Assembly: GCF_023091225.1 (NCBI RefSeq)
Contig: NZ_JAHWXM010000001.1
Location: forward strand, 1,674,001-1,738,000
Direction: 5' to 3'
Origin: Microbacterium galbinum
Lineage (GTDB): Bacteria; Actinomycetota; Actinomycetes; Actinomycetales; Microbacteriaceae
DNA length: 64,000 nucleotides
Made by a program: the position numbers and the translations under genes. Below are positions 25,966 through 36,200 of this stretch, piece after piece. The first letter of the stretch is position 1; each line of letters starts with the position of its first letter. The notes below the pieces were generated by a model that saw nothing but the letters and a program-made list of their open reading frames with translations, was not told the DNA's origin and did no database searches.

Positions 25966-26789
25966 CGCGCGCGCACCGGGATCGTCGTGCCCTCGAGCAT
26001 CGAATCGGTGCCGACCGACACCGCCAACCGGCCGGCCGTGTCGTCGTCACGGCCGGCGCGCAGGCCGCCGGCGACGACGTCGATCACGACGACCGAGACG
26101 TTGTCGCGTCCGCCCGCCTGCAGCGCCCGGCGCACCAGAGCGGATGCCGCGGTCTCCGGGCGTCCGCACATCGTGAGGGTGGCGCGGATCGCCTCGTCGC
26201 TCACCTCGCCGCTGAGACCGTCGGAGCAGAGCAGCAGGCGCTCGCCGTCGATCACCGGGAGGAGCCAGCTGTCGGCCTCGCTGTCGGCCGCGCCGATCGC
26301 GCGGGTGATGATGTTGCGCTGCGCGAAGGTCGCGAGGTCTTCGGGACGCATCTCGCCCGCGTCGACCATCTCCTGGCCGAGCGAGTGATCGATCGTCAGC
26401 TGCACGAGATCGTTGGCGTGATGGCGGTAGACCCGCGAGTCGCCGACGTTGAAGACGAGCCAGTGCGGCAGTCCTTCGTGCTCGACCAGGGCCACGCCCG
26501 AGACCGTGCTGCCGGCTCCCTGCTTGTGCGCGGCGGCGATCGACTCGACCACGGCGGTCGCGCGTCCCAGCGCCAGACGCACGTCATCGATCGTGACGGC
26601 GGTGCCCCGGAGTGGCTCGAAGGCGGCGACCACCGCGGCGCTCGCCCGGTCGCCGGCCTCGTGCCCGCCCATGCCGTCGGCCACGAGGAACACGGGGGCC
26701 GCGGTGAGCAGGGAGTCCTCGTTCGCGGCGCGCTTGAGACCGGTGTCGGTCAGTGACGCGACATTGAGGACGACCTGTTCGACGGTCAC
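25962..26789 (-). CDS. PP2C-family Ser/Thr phosphatase (275 aa)
   Basis: The GTG at 26789 overlaps the stop of the FHA gene (GTGA), which fixes the start; the longer frame overlaps that gene by 150 bases. Metal-binding motifs are all present: NEDSL, LVADGMGGHEAGDRAS, FNVGDSR, LLCSDGL and GGRDNVSVV. It is a paralogue of the phosphatase at 12095-12910 with the same overlap style. It should dephosphorylate the targets of the region 2 kinase, probably including the tail-anchored Thr-repeat protein encoded immediately after it. Confidence 0.94.
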   Translation of the reverse strand: MTVEQVVLNVASLTDTGLKRAANEDSLLTAAPVFLVADGMGGHEAGDRASAAVVAAFEPLRGTAVTIDDVRLALGRATAVVESIAAAHKQGAGSTVSGVALVEHEGLPHWLVFNVGDSRVYRHHANDLVQLTIDHSLGQEMVDAGEMRPEDLATFAQRNIITRAIGAADSEADSWLLPVIDGERLLLCSDGLSGEVSDEAIRATLTMCGRPETAASALVRRALQAGGRDNVSVVVIDVVAGGLRAGRDDDTAGRLAVSVGTDSMLEGTTIPVRAR

Positions 26790-28330
26790 GAATCGCGCTC
26801 CGCGATCACGTGCATCCCGACCTCGCCGAGGATGAAGCGTCCGGTTCCGACCACGCTCTCGCCCGGGTCGAGCAGCACCTCGGTGCCGTCCTCGGCCACC
26901 ACGACGACGCCGTTGGTCGCGTGCAGATCGGTCAGCCGCCACTCGTCATCGGTGACGACGAGTCGCGCGTGGGTCTTCGAGAGGGTGCGGGTCGCATCGG
27001 TGATCGACAGACGCTGCTCGCCCGGATCGCCCACCGGGTTGCGTCCGATCACGACGCTCGCGCCCGAGAGCGCGAAGCTGCGGCCATCGTCGAGCACGAG
27101 TGAGCGACGCACTCCGCGCTTGCGTGCCACGACGACGGTCGCCTCGAGGTCGTCGTCGACGGCGACCTGGCGGGGCTTGATGATCGTCTGTGCGAGGTCG
27201 TCGGCGAGCAGGTCGTCGGACTCGGCGTCGTGCGCGAGCAGAGCCTCCGCCGCCGACGTCTCGGTCGGCGCGGCGGGAGCGACCGGAGGAGTGGCGATCA
27301 GGGGGACGGGACGGATTCCGGGTGCCGGGGTCTCCGTCACGGGCGGCACCGTCGCGGCCGGAGCGGCCGGGGGCGCCGGGGGCGTGAAGACGGGCGGGGT
27401 CGGGGCGAAGGCGGGCGGCAGCGGGAACTCCTCGGCGGGACCCGCGGGTGCGGCCGGAGCGGCGAGAGGCACCGGGGCGGCGGCCGGAGCGGGCGGAGCG
27501 GCCGGCGGCGCGGCCGGAGCGGAGACGACCGGCGGCTGCGGAGCGGGTGCCGTGGGCGGAGCAAAGGACGGAGCCGGCGGCTGCGGGGCGGGGGCAGGCG
27601 GCTGCGGCGCGGCCTCGGACGGCGCGGCCACGGAAGGCTCGGGCGTGGAAGACTGCGGAACCGGGGGCTGAGGCGCAGACGCGGGAGCCTGCGGGGCGGG
27701 GGCGAACGCCTGCCACTCGGCCGGGATCCCGGCGTTCCCGGCGGGCGGGGCGGATGCCTCCGACCCGGCGTTCGTCGAGCGCGGGGCCGGGATGAATCCC
27801 CCCGACGGAGCCGCTCCGGCGTGTGCGGAAGCGGGGCGCTGCGGCGCGAAGGCCGGGAGCGCATAGTCGCGGGTGTCTCCGGTGGTCGGTTCGAGCAGCG
27901 GCTGGGGCGTGCGGCGCGGCCCCGGCTGCAGGGCCGCGAGGCGGTCGCCCTCCGGGTACGGCGGCGCCCCGGCGGCGAGGATCGTCGCCCACACGGGCGG
28001 CAGCAGGATCGCGAGCACCGTCGACCCGGCGCCGCGACCGAACTGCTGGTTGATCCGATGCGTCGCGATCACCTTGAGATAGATGCCGTAGATCTGCACG
28101 ATCGGGATCAGGTAGAACACGACCTTCCAGGCGGCGACGCCTCCGCGCGCGAGGATCTCGGCCTCGTTGAGGATGGGCACCCAGCCCTTCCACGCCTCTC
28201 CCCCGAGCCGCGGGAACAGGCGCGACAGCGCCACCGCGTACCAGACGTAGATCCCGAGGCCGAGGAGCAGGCCGACACCCCATCCGATGAGGAGCATCGA
28301 GAGCAGTCCGGACTCTGCTGACGGTGTCAT
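26786..28330 (-). CDS. DUF5684-like membrane protein with C-terminal FHA domain (514 aa)
   Basis: The ATG at 28330 overlaps the transglutaminase-like stop (ATGA). The first 135 residues hold three or four membrane segments with WKGWVPILNEAEIL, which resembles the DUF5684 family of small membrane proteins. About 240 residues of Pro/Ala-rich linker follow. Just before the FHA are LAQTIIKPR and DLEATVVVARK (Thr near 397), the same Thr motif as in the tail-anchored protein of this operon. The FHA spans about 405-510 (VIGRNP, L-S-K-T-H, TNG). A phosphorylatable Thr next to the FHA suggests intramolecular binding as in GarA, or competition with the tail-anchored repeats. It replaces the RDD-FHA protein found at this place in region 1. 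Confidence 0.86.
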   Translation of the reverse strand: MTPSAESGLLSMLLIGWGVGLLLGLGIYVWYAVALSRLFPRLGGEAWKGWVPILNEAEILARGGVAAWKVVFYLIPIVQIYGIYLKVIATHRINQQFGRGAGSTVLAILLPPVWATILAAGAPPYPEGDRLAALQPGPRRTPQPLLEPTTGDTRDYALPAFAPQRPASAHAGAAPSGGFIPAPRSTNAGSEASAPPAGNAGIPAEWQAFAPAPQAPASAPQPPVPQSSTPEPSVAAPSEAAPQPPAPAPQPPAPSFAPPTAPAPQPPVVSAPAAPPAAPPAPAAAPVPLAAPAAPAGPAEEFPLPPAFAPTPPVFTPPAPPAAPAATVPPVTETPAPGIRPVPLIATPPVAPAAPTETSAAEALLAHDAESDDLLADDLAQTIIKPRQVAVDDDLEATVVVARKRGVRRSLVLDDGRSFALSGASVVIGRNPVGDPGEQRLSITDATRTLSKTHARLVVTDDEWRLTDLHATNGVVVVAEDGTEVLLDPGESVVGTGRFILGEVGMHVIAERDS

Positions 28331-30876
28331 AGGGTCTCCTTCTGCCGGTCGTGGGGCGAACCGGCTACTGCGAGCGTACCGATCACCGGACGGCGACCCG
28401 CGAAACGAGGACCGCTCGTCGGCCTCGCCCGGCTCAGCAACGAGGTGAGGCGCACCCGCGCGACCAGCCGCCGCCACCGGCTGTCGGCCGTCGACAGCGC
28501 GGCTCGTTCGTCGTCGACGATCTGCCAGGCGGCGACGGCATCCGCATCGGTGGGCGGATGCCCCGCGAAGATGCCGCGGTCGACGAGCACCGCGAGCCGC
28601 ACAGCGGCCGAGCGATCGGTCGACCGGGCGCGCTGCACGCGCGTGCCCTGGGTCTGCAGGGCGACGTCGTGATCGGTGTACAGGTCGACGAGCTCTTCCC
28701 AGGCGCCCGCGAGCCGCACCTCGGGATCACCGGCGTCGCGCCGTGCGCGTGCCCGGCGGCCCTTCGCGATCAACAGCACCAGCAGGGGAAGCGCCAGGAG
28801 CACGAGCGCGAGGACGCCGAGACCGACGGCGCGCAGGATCGGCAGCAGAACGGCCAGGAACTCCGATTCGGGGGCCTCCAGCGGCGGAGCGTCGTCGTTC
28901 GAGTCGCTCTGCGCCTGCGGCGGATCGAGCGCCTCCGAGCGCGGCTGCTCCGGCACGGTCGGATGCTCGGGCAACTGCTCGCCCTCGGTGATCGCACTCG
29001 GCAGCATCGCGTACTGCGGCGTGACGTCGATCGGCATCCATTCGCCGCCGGTGGACCGCACCTCGACCCAGGCGCTCATGCTCTCGCCCGTGCAGACCTC
29101 GGTGCAGGCCGGGATGCCGGGCACCTCCTCGGCGCCCGCGAGACGCGCACCGATGACCACGCGCGACTCGAGGCCCCAGTGCTCGGCGAGCAGCGCGGCG
29201 GCCGTCGAGAACTGCTCGTCGTCTCCGATCGCCGACACGAGCAGCTCGGGCGCGGCATCCGACCCGGCCCGCCGCTCCTGCTCGACCATCGCGGTGAAGA
29301 CCTCTTCGATGCGCGCCGCCGAGTGACCGGCATAGCTCGAGGCGAAGCCGTAGCCCTCCGCCCCGTCGAGTGCGGCGATCCACCCGGCCGACGCGGCGTC
29401 GTCGAGCACCGCGTGGCTGAGGTAGCCGCGCGAGCGCAGTCGGTCGATCAGTTCGACGTAGCCGGCGCCGGTGCGCGGCTGCTCCTGCATCTCGGCCCAC
29501 TCGACCAGCGCGGGGAACGCGTCGGCGTCGAGCGTCGAGTCGCCGCCCTGCAGCGGCGCGATCCCGTCGCCGGTGGCCGGAGCGTCGACGAGCACCGAGT
29601 ACCGGTCGCCCGGAACCAAGCCGCTCCCCCCGCCCGGAGCATCCGCGATCGTGATGGCCGTGTCGCCGTCGGCGTCGATGTGGAACCCGTCGGCGAGAGC
29701 ATCCGCCCGTGATCCGGCGAACGCCGGCGCCTCGGCGAGTCCGGCGGGGGTCGGAACCCAGATGCCCCGGTAGGCATCGCCCACCGTGATGTCGAGCGCG
29801 ATACGACCCTCGCCCGGGCCGGCCGTGCGCGGGAGCCGGCTGAAGCGGTCGTCCTCGGCGATGTGGAAGTCGTTGCCGTCGTAAGCGTCGAGCGTGACGA
29901 GACGGACGCGATCGACGGCTCCGGGGTCGCCCTGCACGCCGAACACGGTCTCGTCGAGGCGATCCCCCGCGAACCACGCGCGGTAAGAGCCGAGTGGGCT
30001 GGTCTGCTGCTGCACGACGATCATCGGCTCGACCTCGTCGCGCAGCACCGATCGGTCGGTCCAGCCGGCGGCGACGGGGGCCGCCGCGACGCCGGCGACG
30101 AGCGCGACGACCACGAGCGCGCCCGCGAGCAGGTGCCGGCGGATGCTGAGCCACACCGGTGCCGCCCGGCGCGAGACGCCGGTCGCCGCGACGATGCGCA
30201 GCGCCTGCGCCCGCTCGATGCGCGCCCGGCCGATCACCCAGACCAGGGCGGCGGCGAACACCCCCACCCCGATGAGCCACTCGCGCGGAGCGGGCACCTC
30301 GATGCCGAAGACGACGACCGGCGAACTCGTCGCGCTCAACCCGAAGGCCACTCCGAAGACGCTCATCGCGGCGACGACCGGGACCGCCGCCAGGGCACGA
30401 CGCCCGGGATGGAGGGCGAGGAAGGTCGCGAGGAATCCGCCGAACAGCATCACGACGAGGAACGGGATGAGCACCGCCTGGTACTCGCCGAGCGGCGGGG
30501 CCAGGGTCAGCATCTGCTTCCAGCCGAGCACGACGCCGAACACGGCGTCGCGCAGGCCGCCGAGGAACGCGGGCACCGACGACAGCGCCGAGGGGATCGC
30601 CAGGGGGACGGCGACGATCAGGTACATCGCCACGGCCGCGAGCGCGGCGAGCAGAGCGCCCCAGCGCAGCATCCGCGCGAGGACCGCCACCCCCATCCCG
30701 AGCAGGCCGCCGGCGACACCGACGACGAGCGCGCGCGGCGACTCGTACACCGGCCAGGCGGCGGCCGTCGCGAGCGCGATGCCGACCGCCACGAAACCGA
30801 GCGCCCAGAACGTGAGGGCCGAGAACCGGAGTGCGGGGCCGTTCGCACCCCGGAGAGGCGTGCGCGTGCCGCTCAT
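28327..30876 (-). CDS. TgpA-like membrane protein with inactive transglutaminase domain (849 aa)
   Basis: The layout matches the region 1 paralogue: seven or so N-terminal membrane segments (to about residue 270), an outer domain, a transglutaminase-like core, one membrane segment and a cytoplasmic tail. In the core, IGDDEQFSTAAALLAEHWGL has Asp where the catalytic Cys should be. The His motif HAWVEV is changed to SAWVEV, so Cys and His are both lost. Two cysteines occur between these motifs (ACTEVC). It is presumably a non-enzymatic wall- or protein-binding domain. The start overlaps the DUF58 stop and the end overlaps the FHA gene, both ATGA. Confidence 0.9.
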   Translation of the reverse strand: MSGTRTPLRGANGPALRFSALTFWALGFVAVGIALATAAAWPVYESPRALVVGVAGGLLGMGVAVLARMLRWGALLAALAAVAMYLIVAVPLAIPSALSSVPAFLGGLRDAVFGVVLGWKQMLTLAPPLGEYQAVLIPFLVVMLFGGFLATFLALHPGRRALAAVPVVAAMSVFGVAFGLSATSSPVVVFGIEVPAPREWLIGVGVFAAALVWVIGRARIERAQALRIVAATGVSRRAAPVWLSIRRHLLAGALVVVALVAGVAAAPVAAGWTDRSVLRDEVEPMIVVQQQTSPLGSYRAWFAGDRLDETVFGVQGDPGAVDRVRLVTLDAYDGNDFHIAEDDRFSRLPRTAGPGEGRIALDITVGDAYRGIWVPTPAGLAEAPAFAGSRADALADGFHIDADGDTAITIADAPGGGSGLVPGDRYSVLVDAPATGDGIAPLQGGDSTLDADAFPALVEWAEMQEQPRTGAGYVELIDRLRSRGYLSHAVLDDAASAGWIAALDGAEGYGFASSYAGHSAARIEEVFTAMVEQERRAGSDAAPELLVSAIGDDEQFSTAAALLAEHWGLESRVVIGARLAGAEEVPGIPACTEVCTGESMSAWVEVRSTGGEWMPIDVTPQYAMLPSAITEGEQLPEHPTVPEQPRSEALDPPQAQSDSNDDAPPLEAPESEFLAVLLPILRAVGLGVLALVLLALPLLVLLIAKGRRARARRDAGDPEVRLAGAWEELVDLYTDHDVALQTQGTRVQRARSTDRSAAVRLAVLVDRGIFAGHPPTDADAVAAWQIVDDERAALSTADSRWRRLVARVRLTSLLSRARPTSGPRFAGRRPVIGTLAVAGSPHDRQKETL

Positions 30877-32243
30877 CGGAGCGCTCCTCGGGCCAGCATC
30901 TGCGGCAGATCGCCGAGCGCTCCGAGGGTCATGACCGACAGCTCGCGGGCCGTGCGCATCGTGGGCTGCTCGCCGAGCTCGCTGCGCACGGCGACGGCGT
31001 CGACCTGGGCGGGCAGCTTCACCGCGGCGTGCCGCAGTCGCTCGAGCGGTGTGCGCGATCCGGTGAGCAGGAAGCCGATCGAGAGGTCGGGGTAAGACTG
31101 CACCGTCAGCGCTGCCACGGCCTCGAGGCGCATGACCCGGTCGGACGCGTCGAGGGTCGAGGTCGCGTCGAGCATCGCCTTCGGGGTGACGGTCGGAAGG
31201 GTGCGGATCGACAGCACCTCGGTGCGACTGTGCTCGGGGATCTCGTTGCTCACCGAGAACAGCACGTCGCGGCCGTCGCGCACGCCCTGCAGCGCGAGGG
31301 ATGCCGCGGCGCTCACCGTGTTCTCGAACTCGTCGTCGCTGTCGTACGACTCGGCGTCGAGGTCGAGGATGATCGCGATGCGGGCGTGCCGGGACTCCTC
31401 GTACTGCCGCACCATGATCGTGCCGGTCTTGGCGGTCGACTTCCAGTGCACGTGGCGCTGCGAGTCGCCCACGACGTACTCGCGCACGGCGTGGAACGAC
31501 AGGTCGGCGTCGACGAGCGTCGTGCTGGGGGTGCCGTCGAGGTCGCGGATGAGCCCCGCACTGGTGCTCGGGATGCGCACGGTGACCGGGTGCACATGGA
31601 TGCGCTGCACCTCGGGCCAGCGCATCTCGCGGCGGAGGATGCCGATCGGGTCGCCACGCGTGATCGTCATCGGCCCGACGTCGATCACGCCGCGACGGTG
31701 CGCCGCGATCGTGAGCTCTTCGCGGTGGTGCCCGTCGGGGCGCAGCAGCGGCACGTGCGCCTCGACCAGGCCCTCGCCGACCGGAACGTCGACCACGCCG
31801 GGCAGCGACAGGCGGGTGCCGTTGTTGCGCACGTCGAGCGTCGCGCCGATCTCAGCCCCCGCGACCACACGATCACGGTCGAGAGCGAGGTGAATGCGGT
31901 AGTCGTGCGCGCCCAGCACGAAGGGCACGCACACGATCAGGAGCACCAGCGCGATCGCGGCCACGGCCCACGCCTCGACCCAGCCGAAGAGCAGTCCCGC
32001 GACGACGCCGAGTACCAGGGCCGCGGCCACGAGCATCCCCGCGGCCGTCACCGTCTCGCGCACCCAGCCGGCCGTGCGACGACCGGCGCGCGTCACGGTG
32101 CGAGCCGCTCGGCGCATGCCGAACACCGCTCCCCGCACGGGGCCGCGGCGCGTACGCGAGTACCGCGTCACCGTCGCCGTGCGCGTCGAGGTCGACGTGC
32201 CGGCGGTGGTGCGGGTCAGGCGCGATTCGGTGTTGAAGCTCAC
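30873..32243 (-). CDS. DUF58 domain protein (456 aa)
   Basis: A Thr/Ser/Arg-rich N-terminal cytoplasmic tail of about 70 residues is followed by two membrane segments and the DUF58 domain with DSQRHVHWKSTAKTG. The vWA-like part reads IAIILDLDAESYDSDD, closer to a metal-site pattern than in the region 1 paralogue. The Thr-rich tail (many T/S within the first 32 residues) has no counterpart in the paralogue and could be a kinase target. ATGA overlaps join it to MoxR upstream and to the transglutaminase-like gene downstream. Confidence 0.93.
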   Translation of the reverse strand: MSFNTESRLTRTTAGTSTSTRTATVTRYSRTRRGPVRGAVFGMRRAARTVTRAGRRTAGWVRETVTAAGMLVAAALVLGVVAGLLFGWVEAWAVAAIALVLLIVCVPFVLGAHDYRIHLALDRDRVVAGAEIGATLDVRNNGTRLSLPGVVDVPVGEGLVEAHVPLLRPDGHHREELTIAAHRRGVIDVGPMTITRGDPIGILRREMRWPEVQRIHVHPVTVRIPSTSAGLIRDLDGTPSTTLVDADLSFHAVREYVVGDSQRHVHWKSTAKTGTIMVRQYEESRHARIAIILDLDAESYDSDDEFENTVSAAASLALQGVRDGRDVLFSVSNEIPEHSRTEVLSIRTLPTVTPKAMLDATSTLDASDRVMRLEAVAALTVQSYPDLSIGFLLTGSRTPLERLRHAAVKLPAQVDAVAVRSELGEQPTMRTARELSVMTLGALGDLPQMLARGALR

Positions 32244-33229
32244 GCAGTGCCGTTCTCGCGCGGGGGTTCGACGTCGAGCAGGATCTGGCCGACCACGGCC
32301 ACCGCGGTCACGCCGTCGAACTCGGCCTCGGGCTCGAGCACGAGTCGGTGCGCCAGAGCGACGACGGCGAGCTCGCGCACGTCGTCGGGGGTGGCGTAGG
32401 TGCGCCCGTTCTTCGCGGCCCAGGTCATCACGAGCCGCGACAGCGCGATCGCACCGCGCACGCTGGCCCCCAGACGCACCTCGGATGCCCGGCGCGTGGC
32501 GTCGACGATGCGCATGATGTAGTCCGAGACGAGCGGGTTCACGTACACGCCGCGCGCCATCTCGGTCATCGTCAGGATGGTGTCTGTGCCGACGATGCCG
32601 TCGAGCACGCGGGTCGGCTGCGCCGCACCCTGCAGGATGCGCATGGTCGCCGCGTCATCGGGGTAGCCGATCGACGTCTTGATCATGAAGCGGTCGAGCT
32701 GCGCCTCGGGCAGACGGTAGGTACCGCCCTGCTCGATGGGGTTCTGCGTCGCCATCACGAGGAACGGCGAGCCGACCGGGCGGGTGACGCCGTCGACCGT
32801 GACGGTGCCCTCCTCCATGACCTCGAGCAGCGCGGACTGCGTCTTGGGGCTCGCGCGGTTGATCTCGTCGGCGAGCACGATGTTCGCGAACACCGGACCC
32901 GCGTGGAACTCGAACGTGCCCTCCTTCTGGTCGTACACGGTGATGCCCGTGACGTCGCCGGGGAGCAGGTCGGGGGTGAACTGGATGCGCGTGCTCGTGC
33001 CCGAGATGGTCTGGCCGATGGCCCGGGCGAGCGCGGTCTTGCCGGTGCCCGGGTAGTCCTCGAGCAGCACGTGCCCCCCGCTGATGCCCGCCGCGAGCAC
33101 CAGCTCGACGATGTGGCGCTTGCCGAGCACGACCTGCTCGACGTTGCCGGTGAGGATCGAGAACGTCTCGGCGAACCAGGCGGCCTGTTCGGGGGCGATG
33201 GTCACGGGTGCAGCGGAGGAAGCAGGCAT
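32240..33229 (-). CDS. MoxR-family AAA+ ATPase (329 aa)
   Basis: Walker A is GTGKTALARA (from residue 61), Walker B is VLADEINRA, and QSALLEVMEE and ATQNPIEQGG follow as in the region 1 paralogue. I take ATG 33229 (MPASSAAPVT) because it starts after the giant gene ends and gives the family length. An ATG at 33304 would overlap the giant gene by 38 bases. The Shine-Dalgarno is weak at either site. The 37-base gap to the surface-protein gene mirrors the gap in region 1. Confidence 0.92.
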   Translation of the reverse strand: MPASSAAPVTIAPEQAAWFAETFSILTGNVEQVVLGKRHIVELVLAAGISGGHVLLEDYPGTGKTALARAIGQTISGTSTRIQFTPDLLPGDVTGITVYDQKEGTFEFHAGPVFANIVLADEINRASPKTQSALLEVMEEGTVTVDGVTRPVGSPFLVMATQNPIEQGGTYRLPEAQLDRFMIKTSIGYPDDAATMRILQGAAQPTRVLDGIVGTDTILTMTEMARGVYVNPLVSDYIMRIVDATRRASEVRLGASVRGAIALSRLVMTWAAKNGRTYATPDDVRELAVVALAHRLVLEPEAEFDGVTAVAVVGQILLDVEPPRENGTA

Positions 33230-33266
33230 AGGAGCAACAGTATTCTTCTCGATGGTCTCGGACGGG

Positions 33267-36200
33267 TCAGGGGCAGGGGGCGGGGACGCGGTGCGTGATG
33301 GCATCCAGCTGCCCGTACGCACCTGTCCAGGTGAGGGTGATGTCATAGGCGCCCTCGGGCGCCGCGGGGTCGACCGCCACCGCGGCGGGAGGCAGATGCG
33401 ACCCGCTCGCCGCGCCCGAGACGCTCACGACGTCGGCGATGTTCTCGGGCAGGCATTCGCGGAACTGGACGTTGACGATCGTGGGCACGGTTTGGGCGGT
33501 GATCTGCACCGGTGCCGAGCAGTACCCCGTCACGAACGTGTGGCATGCCTGTGCGAGCACCTGGGCGGGTGCGGTGTCGGCGGTCAACGAGAACTCCGAG
33601 CGCCACGTGCCGTAGACGTTGTACTGTGCCGCGAACCCGTCGCGCACCGAGATCGACGGTCCGCGTTCGAGCGGGTAGGAGTACGAGTTTCCGCTCTGGT
33701 TCGGCGTCGTCGCGACGCGATAGCTCGTGTCACCTCCGGGGCCCTCGACCGACGTGAAGGTGAACACCTGTGTGGCAGAGGTCTCGCTGACGCCGTAGCC
33801 GTTCGAGGCGCATGCCTTGACGTTGTACAGCTGGTACTCGACCAGCCCGTCCAACGAGGGAGAGGGGGATTGCTTCTCGGCTCCCGACACCCGGAGTTCC
33901 CCGCTGGGGCCGGCCGTGCACGAGACGGTGCCGGAGCGCCACGCGACGTAGGTCACGTTCACGCCGAGCGCGCTGCCGTTCGCCTGTGCTGCTCCGGTGC
34001 CAGGAGAGGCGATGCTGATCGAGGTGTTGGACGACGGCCTGGCATCCGTGTGCGACGGATCGAAGAACACAGTTCCCGCCACCGTCGCCTGCGTGGTGAA
34101 CGCGCCACCCTCGTTGCCCGCGTTGCCGGTCGGCGGCTGGAACTGGCTGATCGGCACGATCGTGAGCGTCTGCGCACCCGGAGCGAGCGTGATCTGGGCC
34201 GCCGTCGTTCCGCCCGTGCGATCGATGACCTGCCCCGTCTCCTCGACGCGGAACGAGCGCGCGTCATCGGGGGCATCGATCGAGAGGCTCACGACACCCT
34301 GTGTCCGGCTGGTCGTGCCGGCCACATACACCGGCGTCGCCGTCGCGTTCGACACCGTCGGCGCCGCGTACGCCCAGCTGGTGTGCGCGGAGGTCGGAGC
34401 CGATGCACCGACGGAGTTGACCGCGGATGCCGTGAACGCATGCGGTTCGCCGTTGACCAGGCCGTTCACCGTGCAGCGGTACAGGCCGCCACCGGCCGGC
34501 CCGCACGAGGCGTTCGCGGCCGCGCCGTCCTGCTGGATCGTCACGCCGGTCACCGAGGGGTGCGCGCGTCCGGCCTCACCGAGCGGCACCTCGAGCACGA
34601 CGGTCGAGCGCGTGTACCCGACGGTCGTGACGCTCGCCGGCGCCTGCGGGTAGCCCTGCAGATCGAGGGTGAGGGTGCCCGTGCCGGTGCGGCCCTGAGC
34701 ATCCGCCACCACGAACGGCACCACGCACTGCCCGCCGGGAGCCTGCCCGCCGCCGGGCCAGCTCGCGGTGATCGCGCGCTCTCCCGACGCGGCGAGCGTC
34801 GCGACGTCGCACCGGGCGCCGGAGCCGAGCGACACCAGCTTCAAGCCGGAGCCCTGCTTGCCCGCGAACGGGTCGTACTCGCCGGCGATGTCGACGACGT
34901 CGATCGAGCAACTGGGGCTGGTCACGACGCACTGCTTCGTGAAGGTCGCCCCGCGCGGAGCATCCGGCGGCGCCGCACCGACGACCAGACGCACGGATGC
35001 CGCGGCCTCGCCGTACTGCGAGACGGTCACCTCGACGGCCTCGGCGGAGCCGGGCCGCGCGTCGGCGTGCGCCTCGACGGTGAGCGTCGGGCCGTTCTGC
35101 GTGACCGTGAACGAGGCGCCGCTGTAGACCGTGCGGAAGTCGAGCGAACGGGCGTCGCCTTCGCGGCCGCCCTCCCAGCTCGCCATGTTCGCGTAGAGGT
35201 CGAAGTCCGCGCTCGCGCCCGGCGCGACGGTGTGGGCGATCGACGAGAGCAGCAGTTGCGGCTCGGCGGGACGGATGCTGATGGGCACGTCGATGTACGA
35301 CCAGCGCTCCTGGCCCTGGAGCCGCACCGGCACGAGGCACGTGTCGGACCAGGGCGACTCGCGGCCGGCGCGATAGGTCGCCTCTCCCCCGCCTGCGGGG
35401 AGGCAGACCGCGGCGGCGCGCTGCGTGGTGAACTCGCCCGTTCCGATCTCGACCGCGTCGCTCGCCGCGAGGTCGAGGTAGTCGGCAACGGTGAACGTCG
35501 CCTCGGCGTCTTCGTCGACCACGACCGGGGTCGCGCCCGGCGTGATCTGCACCTGCATGTCGTCGAACGCGGGGATGTGCAGGAACCCGTAGGCGACGAC
35601 GTCGCGTCCGCCCGCAGCGGTGCCCGTGAGCTGGAACGGCACGAGGGTGCCCTCGGCCGGGGCCGCGCCGACGATGCGGTCGCCCTGCGCCGAGAAGCCG
35701 GGCTGGTCACCCCAGAGGCTGAGCTTCAGCGAGCTCGCGTCGCCCGACGGCCAGCTGACCCGGTCGGTGACGACGTCGATGCCGCGGTCGGCGAGATCGT
35801 CGCGGTCGCGCGCGGTGAGCACCGTGTCGGCGACGGTGGGCTGGTCGGTCACGGCGCCATCGGTCACCGAGACGACGATGAGGCCCTGCGCGGTGCTCTG
35901 CGTGCGGCTCGACGTCACCGTGTAGAAGTAGGAGTTCGTGCCCGCCACGTCGCCCGCGCGCAGCACGACGCGTCCGTCTTCGAGCGACGTGTCGGGGTCG
36001 ATCAGCGACTTCAGCCGCTCGTAGAGCGGGTTGCCGGCGACGGGCGGAGCGTTGGGCACCAGTTCGGTGATCTCGAGGTCGCCCTGCGCCGGGTCGAGAT
36101 CGTTCGCCCGGGGGTCGAGCACGATCGGCGTCGACGACCCGGCCTCGACGCGCACGTAGTCGCTGAAGGTCACCGGGGCCGCATCGTCGATGTCGGCGTC

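Noticed and set aside
26789-26942. Longer start for the region 2 PP2C phosphatase
   Set aside because: It would overlap the FHA domain of the upstream gene by 150 bases and adds only Arg-rich sequence.
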